Origin: Amanita rubescens
Taxonomy: Eukaryota; Basidiomycota; Agaricomycetes; Agaricales; Amanitaceae
Direction: 5' to 3'
Assembly: GCA_015039365.1 (NCBI GenBank)
Contig: WION01000016.1
Location: forward strand, 186,001 to 250,000
DNA length: 64,000 nucleotides
Made by a program: the position numbers and the translations under genes. Below the pieces are notes generated by a model. It made no database searches. It had not been told where the DNA came from and saw nothing but the letters and a program-made list of their open reading frames with translations. The stretch's first letter is position 1. Each line of letters starts with the position of its first letter. Below, in pieces: positions 1 to 11,821 of the stretch.

Positions 1-3000
1 ACGTCGATTGCCGAGAAGACGTAATCAGGAATGGTAGAATCAATGTCAAGGATGAAGCCGCTGACTACGGCCCCCATCCATATTCGTCTTGTAGTAAGGA
101 GTTGCAAAGACTGAAGATATGCTTTCATCTCTGGATACAGTAAGCGGTTCCGAGTCTGATGGTTATCTCCTAAGAAATCGCTGGGGACAGATTGTCTGAA
201 GCTGAACATGACTCAGCCTACTGCCCCACAGTATATGATCATCGGACTTACCGAGGCACGAATTGGAATGAGAGTTGTGTTATTGCTGCCTGACCGGTTT
301 CACCGCGGTGCGTGCCAAATTCTACTTTGGCTATGGAAAATAAGAATGCTCTAACCGCTGGTGTCTCTTGTGTTCTTTTCTCGGGTAGCTGTAGTCCAGG
401 ATTGTATGTCAAAGGGAAAGCCACGCCGACGTTTTGGACAGTGATATCGACGACATAAGTATCCAGCCAAGAAGCCGTTTTGTCCAAACTGGAATCTTTG
501 ACACGGACTTCAAAAGTTCTCAAAATCTTCCGCGCCTTCTCTTTGAAAGCTGCTAGTTCCAACGAGCGTTGTTCTTTCCGGCTAAGAACTTCAACCTAAT
601 GACAACAAAATCAGGGATCTCATATTTAATAACTGCGAATAGCCACTTACGCGTAGTTCTTCGATAAAATCATTCATCTCGCTAATCGAACTTGCTTGCA
701 TGACAGCATGTATTTTCGTAACTGTGATTCGTAAATTCTTTTCGACGTCTACAGACGCTTGTACGCTCTGACTCTCTGCCTTGACCATGATATCAATAAT
801 AACGAAGGCACTCCTGTGTCGTCGGCTGAAACCCGATCCACGCTGCTCGGCGTTGCGTGGGGCCAACGACAATGCCAAGTTCGACAAAGTCAAATTCCAT
901 GCATTGCCTGCAGCACTGTCGAGGCCACTGCCGATATCCTGGCATTCGAGATATAAAGTAGAGGTCATGCCTTCCAAGCCGATGCGGAAGCCTTTCATTT
1001 TCAGGTGACCTCCATATTTCAGCCGGACTTCCTGTTGCACAGAGGCCTTCCTGGACATTGCGCGCTTCGATTTAGCCTCTTGCATCAAAGACAGAAGGTC
1101 ATTAAAGTCTTGGCCAAACTTTTGTTGCACGACGAGAAGCTTGTCCCAATCGGTAGGCTTTATCTGGAGATCTATAAAGTCGACGAAGGCAAGCATGTGG
1201 ATCGATAAATTATCATAGTAACCTGAGATGGTGAATGGAGGAAGCGCCATTTTGATTTTGATTGAAGGTTTCGCCGAGATACCTAGCGCCATCGATGATA
1301 ATTGCAAGCCAAATGTATAGGCTGTACTCGGGCTTGTCGGGTTTGCAGACAAAATATAGCCAACAGTGTTATAGATGTTCAGTGATAACCATGTTCCATG
1401 CATGACTTGCAGAGAAACTCCCAAGTGATCCACCCTCCCATGAAATTGTACGACAGCAGGGCGCCGGTCAAGCATAGGAGATTGCGGAGCTTTACTTGTC
1501 TTTTTCATCTCGGATAGAAGGGACTTGACTGTGCTCTCGAGGCCGGGCAAGTAATCATCTCTCCATTCCTCGACAAAGCGGTATAGTCGAAGTGCACTGC
1601 GCGGGACGTTGAGCTGTAAATCACCAAATGAAGTAACAAGTCGGATCTTCATCCGTGACCTTGGTTCCTGCCGCGTCACTAAGCTCATGGTTCCGTTGGC
1701 AATCTCAAGTGCAGCGAGAATATCTTGACCATCAATGTGAGCTGTTTGCCGTGATCTAGCCCGAACATACGAGCTCCCCACAAAAAGGGCATTGTTAGTT
1801 GATTGATCCGCACGATCATGCGATCTTGACAAGCTGCTGGACGTGGCCTGCACACGGCCCATGCCTATTTCTAATATTAGGTTTTCTGCTGCAGCTTGAA
1901 TGTGAAGACGGTTCAAGGAAATAGTTGCCTCTACACCAATGAACCTTGGTTGCTTGGCAGGATTAACCGAAGAGCAAGGATTCGCAAGCTCCTTCTCTGC
2001 GAACGTTGGTTTGAGGCGTACGACGTGCTGGAAAAAGGTCATAACATGCGGTACTAACATCATCGTGATATCGCCCAGGACAAAAGAGACCAACGCTCTC
2101 CGTGCTAATGATCGCCTATCACCACGAAGAGATGTTTGCGACAAATTCTTGGCAGGAGTTGCACGAACCACATCACACGACACCGTGCGCACAACCGAAC
2201 GCAGTTCGGATAGACGGAACTGACCCGCTGCTTTGCCGGAGGGTTGTAGCACGTCAAGTGTAACACCATTCGAACGGACAGACACGAGGCTAAGAGGTTC
2301 GAATCGCTGCCGCGTATCTTCAGCAGGCTGCACTCCCTCTGGTTTGCGGAACAGTGACTCGATTGGCGTTACAGACATATCGGGATCGAGAGCGTGTGAT
2401 CGCAACTGCAATCCCTCTCGCCAATCCAAATCGTTCGCAAAGTTGACGACATGCAGCAATGCACGTTGTTCGGGCTTCAAGTTCCCAAGACAATCTCGAA
2501 GATGGAAGAGGAACTTGAACCTCGCGTCTAACCGTAAAATGCTGGGAACCCCACGTTGGACCAGATACGAGGGTTGGATAGTCGAAAGAGGTTCAACCAC
2601 GGGAATGTCTCTGGAAAAAGCAAGAATATTGAAAACCATGGCCTGTCGCGTCACGTCTGCAAACGCCTGCCACGTCTTGACGACGGCCGTGGCTTGCAGT
2701 GCAGTATGAGCAATCGCAAAGCCCGTTGCCAAAATGAATTCAGGGGAACGCTGGCCGATCGAAAAGTTGATTAGACCGAGGTTCAAGTTTAGACTAGTTG
2801 GATCGAATGAAAACTTTGAACTCATGAGTGTGATTGCAAATGATGTCTCTCCTGGCGACGATAAGAAAGCAACATTGTCCAGCGTCGTCCTCATCTTGGC
2901 AGATAAAGAACCGAGGGAAAACTGGCAAGCTGAAGTACCGAGCTTGGTAGTGCCAGACGTAGCAACATCGTGAATTCCAAATTCAAGTGTTACCATATTG

Positions 3001-6000
3001 TCGAGTTTCGACGGTGGTTGCTCTTTGTTCAAGTCGAGGGAGACGAGAGGATGCGATTCGTCTAGCATGGAAATATGTTGCGCAACTTGGAATACGACAG
3101 TTGAAACGTTTACTTTCCAATTGAGACGGGAAGGCGGTTTGCCAGAGTCCAGGAATATCCAAAGTTGGTTGATCAACAAGGAGTCAATCCAAAGCTCAGG
3201 TCCAAGGAGCTGTGACGAGTCCAACTGTAAGTGACTTACAAAAGCAAAGAAACGTCAGCTTACACGTTGTTCTGTGTCTTCTTCTAGCATGACCATTGCA
3301 GGAACAATGAGTGGCGTAAATCGGGCTTCAGATTTACCCGTGATATTGACATGCAGCGTAATCACGTCGCAGTCATCGTCGCTTCTGCAAGAGTCCATGA
3401 CGGGTTCCGTGCCGGGTGAAGAACTTTCCGGAGGTAGTTTTACTGGGATAACTTTATCCTACCAACGCGTTAGGTAAATAGAGAGCAGAAAAAAAAACAC
3501 TGCCTTACCTTGACCAAGACAAAGGGAGAACCTTCCCATATCGTCGCAAGGCCTCCTCTACGAAGCTTATAGTGACGGCAGACACGGGAGTAATGCATCA
3601 ACAGCGATTCCTCAGACTTGGCGTCGTCAGAAAAATCCTCGTTAGACCATACACTCTCGGAAGAGCTCCCGTCGGTCAAGTCTGCATCATCCGATTCGTC
3701 ACCGCTCGCAATGTCCTCTTCCATAATTGTCTGAGGAACGGGCGTAACACTGCGAGTCTTGCTGTAAAGGTAATCAATAATTCATCTCAACATGATGCAT
3801 AGAGCAAGGCCTACGCTAAGCGTGCGTCTCGTTCTGCTTCCGAAATGCCCGTCTCCGCGTCCGAATCAGAAGTCTCCGGAGGCTTAACTGGTTGGCTTTG
3901 CGATGCTCTTCTAATCTTGGTGCTTTTGCTGGACCGGGTTCTACGGGATAAATCCGGGACAGCAAGTTGAGGGAGAAATACGCCGTTCATATAGAGTCGC
4001 TCTTCTGGGATAGCATCATCTTCGGAAATGCGAAGAGAATGTCCAAACATTCGTCGAGCGCGACCAGTCACCGCATCCTGTTCCTGGATAAACGCGATCT
4101 GCTTTCTCGTATGCGACCGATGTTGACGAGGCGCCGAGTATACGTCCATGGACACGTGAGTTTCAATCGCAGCTGCCTCTAGCCACGGCGAACGATCTTG
4201 TTTACCGCTCACAAGTAACTTGACAACAATGTCTGGAATGCGTAGACATGTCACCTTTTGGTGGTATTGACTTCCGAGGTCGTTCACATCAATCTTGAGG
4301 CCATGTGGCATGATGACCGAGAACGCGGCGCGATCCGTTCGCCATGTCGCATCGAATTCCTTGACTGAGATCTTGTAAAAAGTAACTTGAGAAACGCTAC
4401 TATTCAGTAAAAAGTCCGGTTTGGAAACCTCTGTTTCATACCATCGGGATCCACACGAGGGAGAAAATCTGCACAAGGCGCGTTGAACAAATCCCCAAAG
4501 TCAACACGGAAAGCGTTGCCCACAGCCGCCAGTATTCTCGCGTCTGAGGCAGATAAAACTGTCCTGACCTGGCCAAGCTGGATCTCCCAAATGCAAACGT
4601 AAGTTGCTGTACGCGGCTGAGGGCCAAAGAGTCGATAAGCGGAAATGTCAATACCTGACCTGACCGTTGAATATCGCCGACAACTAAAAGCGTAATATAT
4701 ACGTACGGTCGATCATAAGCAAGTCTTGGGTTTTGATGGACCTTCGTTTCGGTACACGTAACCGTTCGGGGTAACTTAGATCAATAACTCCAGACAAGGT
4801 GTCCACATTCAAGGACATCTCTGAAAGAATGCCGTCAAACAAAGAAAAAAGAAAGGGAAAGGCTACGAACCCATAAAATAGTCATGCAGACGCAAATGCA
4901 TTTGTACTTCTGGGACGTGCAGGAGGAGACATGGGCCAATTCCATGTTCGCCTGGTGTGTCCCAATCTGAAACAGATTCGTAGCCTGGCAAACCAGCAGG
5001 AACAACGACAATCCCTGCAGAAACATCCATCGCCAAAGTAACCTGTAACATGTTCGTCTGCTCCGGCGTCAACATACAAAAACTCATCAGAAAGAAGACA
5101 AGTAAAAAAAAGTCACCTTGCCAGGTCTGTGCTTGATGGGATCACCAAAAGGCAATCCTTCATCCTTCCTGGCTAAAAACTCGCCGAGAGTAGAAAAGTG
5201 CGTGAAAGACCCAAAGTAATTGTCTTTCAAAGCCATAAAATACCGAATGGACCAGCCTAATGCCTTGTATACAACTTCGTGACCCTATAATAGACGGCTA
5301 AATGCTGGGATGCGATTGATAACCGTCATGGAGGCTCACCGTCAACTTGAGATGCAGTTGTTCAACATTGTCATTCCGCACTTGTGAGAAATAGAGGTAC
5401 GATCCTTCGAACCGGATAGAGCGCGCTGTACCCAATGTGTTTCCTTCCTTTGGCGCGTGTAAAGCGTTGGTGTTCCACCGCGGCAACGACAACACAAACG
5501 CCGTATCAGGAGCGTCTACGGAAAAAGACACTATTGTCTTGACCGGTCTGAAAATATTCGATGGTATGGTGACCTTGCTCTTGACGTAGCTAGCGCTCGC
5601 CGTGAACAAAACTAGGCAAGCAGATGGGCACGCTGAATTCCTTGAAAGCAATCAACAGACTCACCATTCTCTTCATCGACGTGAGGTCTGTCGATGATAT
5701 TATTATCATTAAGATACATATTCAGATTATAGTGATGCATATCAAAGTCGATGACGTAGACTGTCGGGACGAAGCGATGATAATCATGCGGAGGACCAGA
5801 TGACCAGTCTTTGCCTAGATCTATAAGCATGTTGATATGGTCACGAACCAAGTATAACACGGGATCGCGAAAAGTGACGCAAATTTGCCAAGTCCGTTCG
5901 CCGTTCCACTGCGGCGGGGATGGCATTCCGCAACGAACCTTGTATTATTGTAAATATAGGTCAATGAAATGAATGGTACCGACTCACCCTACAAGTTTCT

Positions 6001-7847
6001 GCCTGCACCAGACTGATGTCATTCAGACTCGAATTAATCGCGACGGCGTCCAAATGGACTTCAACAGTCGATTCATAACCATTATGATCTGCGACCATGG
6101 GTATCGTAAACCTGACAGAAGAAGAATCGCCTGCCGTGATCAGCAATGAGGCCGGTTCGCGTTTTCGGGGCCTGTTTGGTACGTGAGAGACGCCATCCCA
6201 TTGCCAATCTTTAGAAGCCTCGCGAAAGGGGATTTGCAATGTAGTGTTGTCTCTCAGCTCCACCAAAATCTGCGTTGCCGTCCAGACTCGTTGATCACCT
6301 GGTTCAAGCCGGGGCGTCACCTCGACGTCTTGCCACGAAGGAGGGAAAAATAATCTCTGCAAATCACCCCTGCAAATCGTCAGGGTAGGCAAAGAGACCA
6401 CAGAAGTAACTGACCGTTGACGGTCTGTCCAGGGCCCATACCTGATGGCTCCTTTGTAAATGACAATGTCGATTCCCCATTCGGGATCTGTGTCTCCGTT
6501 GCCAATGTTGAAGTGGTCATTCTCGGATGATAGGTCTATTTCAGTCGGCACGAGGCCAGGAGCGTCAAAATAATAAGCAACGTCCAACACAGGCGCATCT
6601 AGCAACTTTGTTTCCATGGCATATTCCATCTCGGAAAAGTCTGCCCCAATTGGGGTAGCGTCGTCCAGCCGCTTCTTGTAAGGGAAGGTAGACTTGCGTT
6701 GCCACAGCTCGCTCTGAGACGTCATGTATTTATCCATGAACGAAAATAGATTCAGTTGACGCCAAAGCTTGACGAACGTCCGAGGTTGCATATTTTTGTC
6801 GGGGGAGGCGTACCTAAGCGTTTTACATCAAAATGGCCAGTTGTTAATAAAACGTCGGTTACTAACTGGGAAATGCAGTCGTGTGCCAGTTTCCCGGTTG
6901 TCGTCATGGGGTCCGCGTAATTTTCATTCTCAATAAAGTTCATAGAGACGCGATGGAATTTCATGGTCAAAAGAGTTCTGTAGAGGTCATACTTTGACTT
7001 TGCCTGATAAAGGTCAAAGACACGGAATCACAAAACGCAATATCGACATACTTGAACGTAACCATATGTTCCCTCTGCGCGGTGGAATTCTGCAACGAGA
7101 TGATACGGTGTGGAGCGGTTCCCTAGTGTGATGACGCCTTGAACACCTTCTATTCCGATGGGAAACAAATCCATAGGGTCGAGTCTCGGCAGCTGGTTTT
7201 TGATGAGGTAAAAAACAGTCTTGACAAACGACGGAATGCGAAGAAAGTGTTCCATGGTACCGTCTGCGCTGGCACCTGTGAATTTGCAGTCTTTCGTTGA
7301 GATCATCACCCTTCTTGTCCATTTGAGATATGATGTAGTCATAGGCAGCCGTCCTGTTGTAGAGGAACCATTCGAATCCTTGCAGAGAGACCTGTATGCG
7401 GCAAGAAAGTGGACGGAAAGGCGGTTTCGCTGAAGAAACTCAGGAGCATGCAGCAGGAGAACGCGCAAGACGTACACTCTTCCCCTACGGGAGAACTGAG
7501 CTCTTCCTCTGACGTAGGCCTTCGTATCCAATATCTCCATTGTATTTGACCCTTTATGATCCGTATGGTTTGGTTACTCGAATGGTAACGAACATCCTTG
7601 AACAGTATGCGTCCGGCAAGGACAGAAAAGTGAATTGAGCCTAGGCCAAGTCAAGGACACACAGCGGGATAGTCTGGGGGTGAAACGGACCAATGTCAAA
7701 CCATATACGCGAACTCTCCGAGTTCCAGTGCACTATGCGAATGAAAAGGCCCAAGATGAGAGCAATTAAACGGTTCCAGTAAAAGAAGTAAAGAAGGAGA
7801 GCAAGGCCGATGAAAATGCAGGATATGAGAACATTCTTGTCGAGCAT
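1..7847 (-). CDS. CSF1: Csf1-family bridge-like lipid transfer protein, 5' part of gene (3' end lies left of the window)
   Basis: Very large protein of the Csf1/BLTP1 family, which forms hydrophobic tubes carrying lipids between membranes at contact sites. The ATG at 7847-7845 opens an N-terminal membrane anchor (LLLYFFYWNRLIALILGLFI) followed by the family's WNR...RIVHW signature. Further exons carry family motifs: GRILFKDVRYHSSNQTIRI and IQWRYW near 7.6-7.5 kb, and FEWFLYNRTAAYD near 7.35 kb. About a dozen exons separated by short introns run leftwards; the largest covers 591-3224. The last exon, at the left edge, reads GFILDIDSTIPDYVFSAID and stays open, so the C-terminus is missing from the window. 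Roughly 2,300 residues are visible, consistent with the family's usual 3,000 or so. No internal stop that introns cannot explain was noticed. Family assignment is confident; individual exon borders are not. Confidence 0.9.
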
Positions 7848-7943
7848 AATATGGCTGAATGAGCCTAATGAATGAGACCTTGTAGCAGAAGCCCACATGG
7901 GACAGTTGACGAAAGTATGCTCTTACGTAATTTAATATCATCC
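7848..7943. promoter_or_regulatory. Short bidirectional promoter between CSF1 and the CX9C protein gene
   Basis: The two start codons point away from each other and lie less than 100 bp apart, so both genes must draw on this interval and on each other's 5' ends. No TATA box or other clear motif was recognised. The promoter role is inferred from gene orientation only. Confidence 0.5.
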
Positions 7944-8168
7944 ATGAACAACCCGACGTCGATGAAGCCGTTGAAACGGCTGGCGTATCACTCTACTGCG
8001 ACGTGCGCAAACGAGGCGACTACGTATGGAAAATGCATTGTGGCAACGTACACGGATGTCAAGAAGGACGTTTGCAAAGACGAGTTTGCTAAATTTGCGC
8101 AGTGCCTGCGCCGAGCGGTGGGTGGGCACATTTGGTTACTACTGACGCGTACTAAGGAGAGCAGATGA
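7944..8168 (+). CDS. Twin CX9C mitochondrial protein, NDUFAF8-like (complex I assembly factor)
   Basis: Small protein with two CX9C pairs: C-ANEATTYGK-C and C-KDEFAKFAQ-C, the hallmark of CHCH proteins oxidised in the intermembrane space by Mia40. The text around them (CANEATTYGKC, then DVCKDEFAKFAQCLRRA) resembles NDUFAF8, which works in complex I assembly. I chose the ATG at 7944 (MNNPTSMKPLKRL); the ATG at 7962 is also possible. The 3' end is uncertain: either the frame reads straight to the TGA at 8166-8168, or a 39-nt intron (8118-8156) gives a tail RRAESR. MIA40, which imports this class of protein, is encoded at 52.7 kb. The protein family class is clear, the exact orthology less so. 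Confidence 0.75.
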   Translation: MNNPTSMKPLKRLAYHSTATCANEATTYGKCIVATYTDVKKDVCKDEFAKFAQCLRRAVGGHIWLLLTRTKESR

Positions 8169-8191
8169 AACGAAACTGGTAGATTAAGCAA

Positions 8192-8861
8192 CTATGTATT
8201 TGTATCGAGAGTTCCTGGGAGACGCCTGTCTGTCCTGATGCGAGTACCTGCGCGTAAGAGGGCCAAGCCCATGCCGGTTGGAATGGTCCATGGAGTGGAA
8301 TTTGGTAGGGGTAGAGAGGAGGTCTGGCGAATGGGTGGAGGGTTACGGAGGCGAGATAGAAAGGGCTGGAAGCGCAAGTCGATAACATAGTTTGAATGGG
8401 AATCTTTTGATTCAAGTGGCCTCAGAATGTCATGCTCTGATGAGTTTTGAGACAATGCAGTTTCGTAAGCGATGGTTGCGAGGAGAGACTGGAGCAGGAT
8501 AATGAAGGCGTCAAGGGAGAGGAGAAGGAGCCTTGAGGGGATGTAAGCTATAGGTGGTGAGAAGGGGTTGAATGGGCGGGAGAGAGAAGAAGACACACCG
8601 AGACCTACAAAATCGAGGATGAGGGCTCTGTCATCGTTCGGGGAGCGTGTAGAGTGGAACCAGAGACTGGGGAAGTTGAGGGTGAAGATGATGATGAGGT
8701 AGAATCTGAGGGAGTGAGAGAGGTCTTTGCGTGGTTTACACTGAGATTGAGCAGCGATACGAGCGAGGAGAGGGAGAAGTGCGTGCGAAGAAGAAAGAAA
8801 GTGTATGGAGCTGATAGAGCAGACCGTCGAGGGATGCGATGATGTGCTGACGGCGATCCAT
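8192..8861 (-). pseudogene. DUF1746 membrane protein, DSC4-like subunit of the Dsc ubiquitin ligase, with an apparent frameshift
   Basis: DUF1746 proteins include subunit 4 of the Golgi/endosomal Dsc E3 ubiquitin ligase. From the ATG at 8861 the frame gives the family's conserved start, HIIASLDGLLYQLHTLSFF. The rest of the domain is open in the +1 frame: ARIAAQSQCKPRK, SLRFYLIIIFTL, RALILDFVGLG, and SRLLLLSLDAFIILLQ then LLATIAYETAL, ending at the TAG at 8192-8194. The switch falls in a pyrimidine-rich tract at about 8786-8801 (CTTTCTTTCTTCTTCG on the coding strand). Removing one T there restores a continuous domain, and no GT-AG intron could do so without destroying the conserved start. It is therefore either a one-base insertion or an assembly error; the gene otherwise looks well preserved, so it may be functional. 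It converges on the CX9C gene and is divergent from HDA1. Confidence 0.7.
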
Positions 8862-9023
8862 GCCAGCCGCTCCCCCGCCCGCGAATCTCACGTGTCCACG
8901 GCCCGCCCGACCCGCCCGCCATGCCACCCCGCCACGTGCCCGCCCCCAATCCGCGCCACGTGCTAGTCCCCGCTCTTAGCATGGATGCCCCGCCGTACGC
9001 TGCCCCGCCGTCTAGGCCACGTG
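8862..9023. promoter_or_regulatory. Bidirectional DSC4-like/HDA1 promoter region with four CACGTG motifs
   Basis: Perfect CACGTG palindromes occur at 8889-8894, 8933-8938, 8957-8962 and 9018-9023. CACGTG is the core site of basic helix-loop-helix factors such as Cbf1, Ino2/4-type and SREBP-like proteins. The first three lie upstream of the favoured HDA1 start (8981); the last is in its coding region. The stretch is GC-rich, so some occurrences could be chance, but four in 135 bp is striking. Binding is inferred, not shown. Confidence 0.45.
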
Positions 9024-11743
9024 CTGCCTCCGTTCCCCTCCACCCCTCCGCTCTCACAGTCGGCTATGTCTACGCCGCAGAAATGACAGCCCACTTCAAT
9101 CCCGCCGGCCACCCAGAATGCCCGGACCGCATTGTCGCAATATACCATGCCCTCGTCATGGCCCACTACTCCCCAAAAATGAAGTGGATCCCAATCAGGC
9201 CCGTTCGCAGGGAAGAGGCCCTCCTCGTCCACAGCGAAGACCACTGGGACAAGGTCCTCGCCATCCAGCGTCTGTTTCTCTTTTCTTTTTGCTTTCCCTT
9301 TCGCTCACTTCATCCCAGACATGTCAGAACAGGAGATCGCTGACTCTGAGGATTACTACGAGCAACTCTCTCTCTATGTCATGCAGGGCACCACACGTGC
9401 CGCTTTGCTCAGTTGCGGCGGTGTCGTCGAAGCTTGCCTCGCCGTCGCCCGCGGCGATCTCCAGAAAGCGTTTGCTATCGTTCGTCCACCAGGCCACCAT
9501 GCAGAGCCAGATGAGCACATGGGCTTTTGCTTCTTTAACAATGTAGCCGTTGCTGCCAAGGTCGTGCAACAAGTCACTCCCTTGAAGAGGATCATGATTC
9601 TTGACTGGTGAGTGCCATTTAATCGTAACTAGCGTGTTTACGCTAATTTCACCGTTTAGGGACGTGCATCATGGTAAGCATTCAAACACCTCCCAACCAA
9701 CTGACACCATCTCATGTCTTTGCAGGAAATGGTACTCAGAGGGCCTTCAATGATGACCCCTCCGTGTTATACGTGTCTTTGCATCGTTACGAACAAGGTA
9801 CATTCTATCCCTGCGGCCCCTTTGGCGGCATGCAGTCTTGCGGCGAGGGTCCTGGCTTGGGGTAGTAAGTATGCTCATCCGTCGTCGTATGCATTCACCC
9901 AGCTTTTCAGTTCTGTTAACATTCCGTGGCCGCAAAATGGCATGACGGATGCCGATTATCTCCATGCATTCCAGAAAATAGTCATGCCAATTGCGCTCGA
10001 ATTTGCTCCAGAGCTCGTTATCAGTAAGGAGGCATTCCTGCCAACATTCTATCTAACATTCCTGCCTAGTTTCCGCCGGCTTTGACGCTGCAGCGGGTGA
10101 CGACCTGGGAGAATGTCATGTTACTCCAGCCGGTTATGCCCACATGACCCATATGCTGGCGGGTTTGGCAGGAGGGAAGCTCGCGGTCGCTCTCGAAGTG
10201 AGTAGGTCGACAGTTGCGACGTGAACTAATTAAACATTTCCCAGGGTGGCTATAACCTCGAATCCATATCCAACTCTGCTTTGGCCGTCGTAAAGGTCCT
10301 CTTGGGAGAGGCCCCAGACGAGCTACCTCCTCTGATCGCTAGCGAAGCTGGCACAGAGACCGTCTACTTTACCGCCCGAGAACAGAGTAGGTATTGGAAG
10401 GGTGTGGACCCAAAGACATGCGAGCCCCGCGAGGGTAATGTGGCAACTTACTTTGTCTTTCCCGTAATCTCATAAAATATATAGGTTTGGAAGATGTCTC
10501 TTTCTCGATCCCCGGTGAGTTTCTCGATTTTACACACTTTCATCAGTGCTGACAAACATTTAGAAATCCTCAAGGCCCATCGACAACATTACCTCTTTAC
10601 CCAGCATGGAATGCTCCAAATTCCTCTAGTCAGCAAGGAATTGGAAGACCGTTTTTCGGCACAGATCACTTGCAGGTATGTTGCTTGACCGAATCAGAGA
10701 CTTCAATACTCATTCACATTCTAGTGCCAATATTTTTGAAACAAAAACCTTGATTTTCCTCGCTCACGAATTGTAAGTATAACTTTGTGTCTTCAACTCG
10801 TACATAACGTGGCACATAGCGGCAATCTCCGTTTTGAATTGGTTTCGTCCGCCACGTGCGACGTAGAGCTTGAGAGGTCGTATTTGGTGAGTGTTGTGGG
10901 AATCTATGATTTCCATACCTTAACGCCAACGTATAGCTTGACACCTCAAAAGAATTGATCAATTGGATCAACAGAGAGAAATATGGTCTCGTAGATATCA
11001 ACTTATATCCTAAATCCGTTGCGACACCTCTTCCAGTACGTTCAATAGATTCTTGTTATCATTCACACCACCCAGCGTTTTTTAATAGCGTTCAAAAACG
11101 GCCTGAAGACCTCAAGAGGGATATCGTCACCTACCTATGGGATAATTTCGTACAGTAAGTCATATTGTCCTCCCCCAACCCGTTCTAATCTGTCTAGACT
11201 ATCTAACGCAGAACGAATCGTGCTGATTGGTCATGGCCCTGGATGTCAACCCATGATGGAGCTCATCGAAAATCGGTGTAAGTCGACACAAAGGAATGTG
11301 AACATTACCTTCCAACAGTTTTCACAGTTACTAGTGTGAAAACATTAGTGAAGATGGTCATCCAGGTTGTTGGCATTTCGAAGATTCCATCAACCCCCAG
11401 GAATGATGATGAGATGAGAATTTGGTATAAAAATGCGAGTCATCAGTATATTAAAAAGGGAATGCCCGTCGCTGACGTCGTGTAGCATTCATGGGTCGTC
11501 ATACCTTCAATCCATCCCATATTAGGTCCAGAAATAAAAGCGAAAGACCTCCGACGACATGGCCATCTAGTACCCATGAGTGAGTTGCCGCTTCATCGTG
11601 TACACTGCCCAGTTCTCAGCATGACCATGAACGTAGATGAAATTCAGCCCATAAGAGTATTTTTAAGGGCTCTTGGCGGGATTCAGGCTCTCATCAAGAC
11701 TCAACTAGAACAACCAGACACGAACGGATCTGAAAACATGTAA
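8981..11743 (+). CDS. HDA1: Class II histone deacetylase Hda1/Clr3 type with C-terminal Arb2 domain
   Basis: Zinc-dependent lysine deacetylase that removes acetyl groups from histone tails in the nucleus and represses transcription. The deacetylase domain is in order: [30 protein letters not shown] with the catalytic HH pair, [23 protein letters not shown] with zinc ligands, then [13 protein letters not shown] and EGGYNLESI. The C-terminal Arb2 domain follows ([41 protein letters not shown]) and includes the serine-hydrolase-like loop typical of Hda1. About 12 exons have short introns, for example near 9271-9319. Start candidates are 8921, 8981 and 9084; the conserved [11 protein letters not shown] begins at 9051, so 9084 is too late, and 8981 leaves room for a promoter. 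The stop TAA is at 11741-11743, and 3' ends converge with the next gene 78 bp on. Confidence 0.9.
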
Positions 11744-11821
11744 CAAACACTTGTAGTTGTAGACAATCGCATTGGTTATATATAATGTTATATAGTACAT
11801 ACCAAGTAAGTACCAACACTT

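Noticed and set aside
8605..9057. A 150-residue minus-strand open frame across the HDA1 start
   Set aside because: GC-rich composition artefact overlapping HDA1 and the DSC4-like gene in the wrong frame.
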